NCBI GenBank assembly: GCA_965217195.1
Contig: CBDCHL010000005.1
Location: forward strand, 1,612,001-1,676,000
From: UBA6623 sp965217195
GTDB taxonomy: Bacteria > Acidobacteriota > Terriglobia > Bryobacterales > UBA6623
Direction: 5' to 3'
Length of the DNA stretch: 64,000 nucleotides
Each line of letters opens with the position of its first letter. Position 1 is the first letter of the stretch. The notes below the pieces were generated by a model that saw nothing but the letters and a program-made list of their open reading frames with translations, was not told where the DNA came from and did not search any database. A program made the translations under genes and the position numbers. This document shows positions 61,192 through 64,000 of this stretch, in pieces.

Positions 61192-61283
61192 TTCCGAATC
61201 AACAGGGCAAGAGAATAGGTCATCCAGCCGGACCGACTAGTGTATGATGTCGAAATCTACTCTCACGGAAACGGAGACATCTC

Positions 61284-62345
61284 ATGAAAACCCTTGTTCT
61301 GCTGATTCTGGCCGCGACCACCACCCTTAACGCCCAAACCAAAAAAATCGTCGTCATGGGTATGTCCGAGGCCCTCGTAGGCGAGCTTCGCGATGCAAGC
61401 CCCAAAAACGTGAACATCGTCCATATCCCGAACCCCGGCGACAGCGCCGATGTCGTTGCCATCGTGGCCGACGCCCCCTCCGAGTCCGCGCGCCGACAAG
61501 CGCTCCTCAAAGAGGTGTCCGACGCCGACGCCATCATCGGCAACCCTTCCCAGGAAGTCGTCCGGGCCGCCAAGAAGTTGAAGTGGGTCCAAATCGGCAG
61601 CGCCGGTGTGAAGCCGTACTTGCACCCGGAGCTTGTCAACAGCGACGCCGTGATGACCAACGCCAAGACGCTCTCCTCGGCCGCCATCGCCGACCACGCC
61701 TTCAGTATGTTGCTGGCGTTCACACGCAAAATCAACTACTTCATCAAGGTCCAACCGAAAGAAGGGTGGGAGCGCAAGAATTTCGAATTGCAAGAGCTGT
61801 ACAACAAGACCGCCGTCGTGATCGGCACTGGCGGCATCGGGTCCAACGTTGCGCGACGCGCCAAGGCATTCGGCATGAAGGTCATCGGCGTCGACCCCGA
61901 GGAGTTCCCGCAGCGGTTGATTTTCGACCGTATGGTCTATCCCGACCGCCTCGACCAGGTGGTCCCCGAGGCCGATGTCGTCTTCCTGTGCGTCCCTCAC
62001 ACCAAGGACAGCGAAGGGATGTTCGGCGCCAACCAGTTCGAGCTCATGAAGCGCGGCAGCTATTTCATCGCCGTCTCGCGCGGCAAGATTTACAATCAAG
62101 CCGCATTGATCAAAGCGCTGGACAGCAACCGTCTCGCGGGAGCCGGGCTCGACGTTACCGACCCCGAGCCGCTGCCGAAAGGAAACGCCCTTTGGAAATT
62201 CGACAACGTGATCATCACGCCGCACGTTGCCACCCAAGGAGAGAGCGGCACGCCGCTGCGAATGAAGCTCTACAAAGAAAACATCGCCCGCTTCGCTGCG
62301 GGCGAACAACTGCGCAACGTCGTGGACATGGTGAAGGAATACTAG
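61284..62345 (+). CDS. D-2-hydroxyacid dehydrogenase with signal peptide
   Basis: The 353-residue protein has a signal-like N-terminus (LVLLILAATTTLNAQ) ahead of a full 2-hydroxyacid dehydrogenase. The Rossmann motif is VIGTGGIGSNVARRAK. The catalytic Arg is in AVSRGKIYNQ, the Glu in DVTDPEPLPKG and the His in ITPHVATQG. NAD-dependent enzymes of this type are normally cytosolic, so export would be odd; the N-terminus may be a membrane anchor. GGAG precedes the ATG. It is followed by an alpha/beta-hydrolase-like gene. Confidence 0.85.
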   Translation: MKTLVLLILAATTTLNAQTKKIVVMGMSEALVGELRDASPKNVNIVHIPNPGDSADVVAIVADAPSESARRQALLKEVSDADAIIGNPSQEVVRAAKKLKWVQIGSAGVKPYLHPELVNSDAVMTNAKTLSSAAIADHAFSMLLAFTRKINYFIKVQPKEGWERKNFELQELYNKTAVVIGTGGIGSNVARRAKAFGMKVIGVDPEEFPQRLIFDRMVYPDRLDQVVPEADVVFLCVPHTKDSEGMFGANQFELMKRGSYFIAVSRGKIYNQAALIKALDSNRLAGAGLDVTDPEPLPKGNALWKFDNVIITPHVATQGESGTPLRMKLYKENIARFAAGEQLRNVVDMVKEY

Positions 62346-62363
62346 ACAAGGCGCAAGGGCAAG

Positions 62364-63197
62364 GTGGCGCACACGCCGCGGGAACGCGCGTTTGGGGAGG
62401 AATTGCAGGCGAGCCACGTGCTGAGATTGCCTAGGTTCCTCCTGTTGCCCGCCATCCTGCTGTTCGGCTGCTGCCTTCCGCCAACCACCAAGGGCCAAAC
62501 CTGGGACGACTTCACCACAAAGACCCCGATCGGCCCGAACGACACTTTAGTCATCGGATTTCTGGGCGGCCGAGAAGCCTGGGACAACGAAGAGCGTTCT
62601 CCTCGTAAACTGGCCCTCAAGCTTCGGTCGCGGCAGGTGCCGGGTCTGCAAGTGGAGACCCTTGCAAATCGTCGGCGTTCGTTGGCGGTAGAGCTGATCA
62701 GTCGGGCATTCGACCGCGACGAGGATGGGCTCCTCGACCCTCCGGAAAGCGCCTCAGCCCGAATCGTGCTCTACGGTCTGAGTTTCGGCGGCGCAGCCGT
62801 AGTCAAGCTTGCCCGTGACCTACGAGAGCTCAACCTACCCGTCCTGTTGACCGTTCAAATCGACAGTGTGGGCCGCAATGACGACATGATACCGCCCAAC
62901 GTCCGCCGTGCAGCGAATTTCTACCAAAAGAACGGCCTCGTAATCAGCGGCGAAGGTCCGATCCGCGCTGAAGACCCCGAGCGGACGACAATCGTCGCCG
63001 ATTGCCGAGTCAGTTACAGCAAGCGAAGAATCGACGTCTCGCACGTCAACTGGTTCAAGAAGCTCATGCGGGTTGCGCACACCTACATCAGCTACGACCC
63101 CGAAGTCTGGAGCCGCGTAGAGCGGTTGATCGTGCAAGAAATAGTAAGCCTGCCTAGCGGTGCGGCGACGCTCGACCCGCCTTGCCCGGCGTTCTGA
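62364..63197 (+). CDS. Alpha/beta-hydrolase-like exported protein
   Basis: The 277-residue protein starts at GTG 62364 and has a hydrophobic segment with Cys (LLLPAILLFGCCLPP), probably a lipoprotein signal starting further in. The body has VIGFLGGREAW, IVLYGLSFGGAAVVKLAR with a nucleophile elbow GxSxG and VLLTVQIDSVGRNDD, as in alpha/beta hydrolases without a clear family. A His near HVNWFKKLM or RVAHTYI could complete the triad. It is 18 bases after the dehydrogenase gene, so both may be co-transcribed. Confidence 0.7.
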   Translation: MAHTPRERAFGEELQASHVLRLPRFLLLPAILLFGCCLPPTTKGQTWDDFTTKTPIGPNDTLVIGFLGGREAWDNEERSPRKLALKLRSRQVPGLQVETLANRRRSLAVELISRAFDRDEDGLLDPPESASARIVLYGLSFGGAAVVKLARDLRELNLPVLLTVQIDSVGRNDDMIPPNVRRAANFYQKNGLVISGEGPIRAEDPERTTIVADCRVSYSKRRIDVSHVNWFKKLMRVAHTYISYDPEVWSRVERLIVQEIVSLPSGAATLDPPCPAF

Positions 63198-63368
63198 AGA
63201 TACACCCGATTTAACCGCAAGAATCCGCTAACGCCGCCCGAGGATGCCGGCAGACACAAGGACACGAGCGATCTCGTCTTGGACGGGTGGAGTCCTCCGG
63301 AGGTAGTGCGAGACAAGGTCCTCGAAGCCATGCGAGAGGGGTCGATCGTAATCTTGTCGAACACTAAC
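63198..63368. other. Short region after the alpha/beta-hydrolase-like gene
   Basis: The frame continues open after the TGA and encodes phrases such as SPPEVVRDKVLEAMREG, but it overlaps the antisense side of the DUF1501 fragment's downstream DNA and lacks a start. I cannot support a gene. Confidence 0.35.
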
Positions 63369-63690
63369 TTACGCAAGGATGTCACGAACGACCGTACCGT
63401 GGACGTCGGTCAGCCGGAAGTCACGGCCATCGAAACGGTACGTCAGCTTCTCGTGGTCGAAACCCAGCAGGTGAAGGACGGTCGCATGCAGATCGTGGAT
63501 ATGCATGCGGTCCTCGACAGCATGGTAACCGAAGTCGTCGGTGGCGCCGTGAATCATGCCGCCCTTGACGCCGCCTCCCGAGAGCCACATCGTGTAGCCG
63601 TAGGGATTGTGGTCGCGACCATCGCTCTCGGCAAAGGGGGTGCGGCCGAACTCGCCGCTCCACATCACCAGCGTCTGTGCAAGAAATGTG
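63369..63690 (-). pseudogene. C-terminal fragment of a DUF1501 protein
   Basis: About 105 codons encode the end of a DUF1501 protein: LVMWSGEFGRTP, GRDHNPYGYTMWLSGGGVKG, GATDDFGYHAVEDRMHIHDL and LTYRFDGRDFRLTDVHGTV. The stop is at 63369. Upstream of the AQTLVM start of homology (near 63680) the frame turns into unrelated sequence, so the first three quarters of the gene are gone. The break lies near the TTGCAA repeats. Confidence 0.8.
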
Positions 63691-64000
63691 ATTTTCAGCA
63701 CACATAGTTTGCGGGTAGACGCTCGGCAGGCTTGGTGCAACATAGTTGCAACATAGAGTCTGGAATGCGAGCCCCGCCGGCCAAGAGCGGACCCACGGCT
63801 TGCGAGTTGCAAGTGAGTTGCAAACCGGCTTCAAGGGATCGACCGGCCGGCGACTGGTCGCGAGCCGCTTCCGTCAACCCAACGGTCGAGGCAGGTAGGC
63901 CTCACTCGCACCGTGGCGCCGCTCCTATTTGCAGTTCATTTGCAACGGCTCAGCTGTGGCGAGCCGCCGCGCAATCGCTGCCTCCAGTCATGTGCGCTGT
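63691..64000. repeat. Clustered TTGCAA repeats at the window edge
   Basis: Three pairs of TTGCAA-type words occur within 230 bases: TGCAACATAGTTGCAACATAG (about 63737-63757), GAGTTGCAAGTGAGTTGCAA (63804-63823) and ATTTGCAGTTCATTTGCAAC (63927-63946). The DNA next to them faintly resembles a degraded tRNA 3' half on the minus strand. Such DNA often borders integrated elements. No gene is seen. Confidence 0.45.

Noticed and set aside
61263..62498. 411-codon minus-strand frame opposite the dehydrogenase
   Set aside because: Low-complexity Gly/Val/Asp-rich shadow with no motifs; the plus frame has intact catalytic residues.
63279..63707. Plus-strand frame after the alpha/beta-hydrolase gene
   Set aside because: Mostly antisense to the DUF1501 fragment and without a proper start.
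63737..63900. Degenerate tRNA on the minus strand
   Set aside because: The T-arm-like and TTGCAA parts do not form a full cloverleaf; kept only as a hint in a finding.

Overview
The window looks like chromosomal DNA of a high-GC Acidobacteriota bacterium, probably near the Solibacter/Bryobacter group. The evidence is a Solibacter-type C-terminal domain (TIGR03437-like) in the 1160-residue protein at 13790-17272, an alternative complex III operon, the DUF1549/DUF1553, DUF1552/DUF1592 and DUF1501 cytochrome-like families shared with Planctomycetes and Verrucomicrobia, and several short dispersed repeats typical of such genomes. The phylum is an inference from gene content; no rRNA gene is present.

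Layout. 1-7986 (minus): an alternative complex III operon, actA-actB-actC-actD-actE-actF, then a small membrane protein running off the left edge; actF carries a one-base deletion. 8393-9631 (plus): an MFS transporter. 9843-12359 (minus): a haem-motif DUF1549/DUF1553 protein. 12541-17272 (plus): a KdgF-like cupin, a short-chain dehydrogenase with an altered active site, and a giant beta-propeller/Soli_Cterm protein, followed by a lipoprotein. 18731-18919 (minus): an orphan Flp pilin. 19547-21340 (minus): enoyl-CoA hydratase (frameshifted), ribH and nusB.

21341-28108 is the most eroded part. It has inverted and dispersed repeats, a carboxypeptidase-regulatory-like protein, a divergent AraC regulator and exported cysteine hydrolase around a perfect palindrome, and decayed remnants of a VOC protein, a sulfatase and a tyrosine recombinase. 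28109-33098 (minus) is a DUF1552/DUF1592 pair with a LamG-like insertion. A tRNA-His (33304-33380) follows.

33864-43004 is mostly housekeeping: thiolase plus DUF35 (plus strand), then uvrA, a lone motB, an Hfq-like chaperone, holB and glgC (all minus). 43348-46239 is a FecR/DUF6600 protein with a very long Ser/Arg/Gly tail. 46602-47704 (minus) has an alpha/beta hydrolase and a cold-shock protein. 48164-53021 (plus) is a GldA-type ATPase, a permease-GldG fusion and a DUF4340 protein, which together look like one ABC-type surface or export complex. Then come arsC, a methylglutaconyl-CoA-hydratase-like protein, a CDP-alcohol phosphatidyltransferase, greA and a DUF1080 protein. 57212-63197 (plus) holds exported enzymes: a TlpA-like thioredoxin, a 990-residue alkaline-phosphatase-superfamily protein, a 2-hydroxyacid dehydrogenase with a signal peptide and an alpha/beta-hydrolase-like lipoprotein. 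The window ends in a truncated DUF1501 fragment next to clustered TTGCAA repeats.

I found no clear defence system, CRISPR array or complete mobile element. The most unusual items are a start codon and ribosome-binding site folded into a perfect hairpin on the recombinase remnant, a Soli_Cterm domain apparently split by two repeat modules, a nested palindrome upstream of the Hfq-like gene, and the dehydrogenase that lacks the usual Tyr/Lys.
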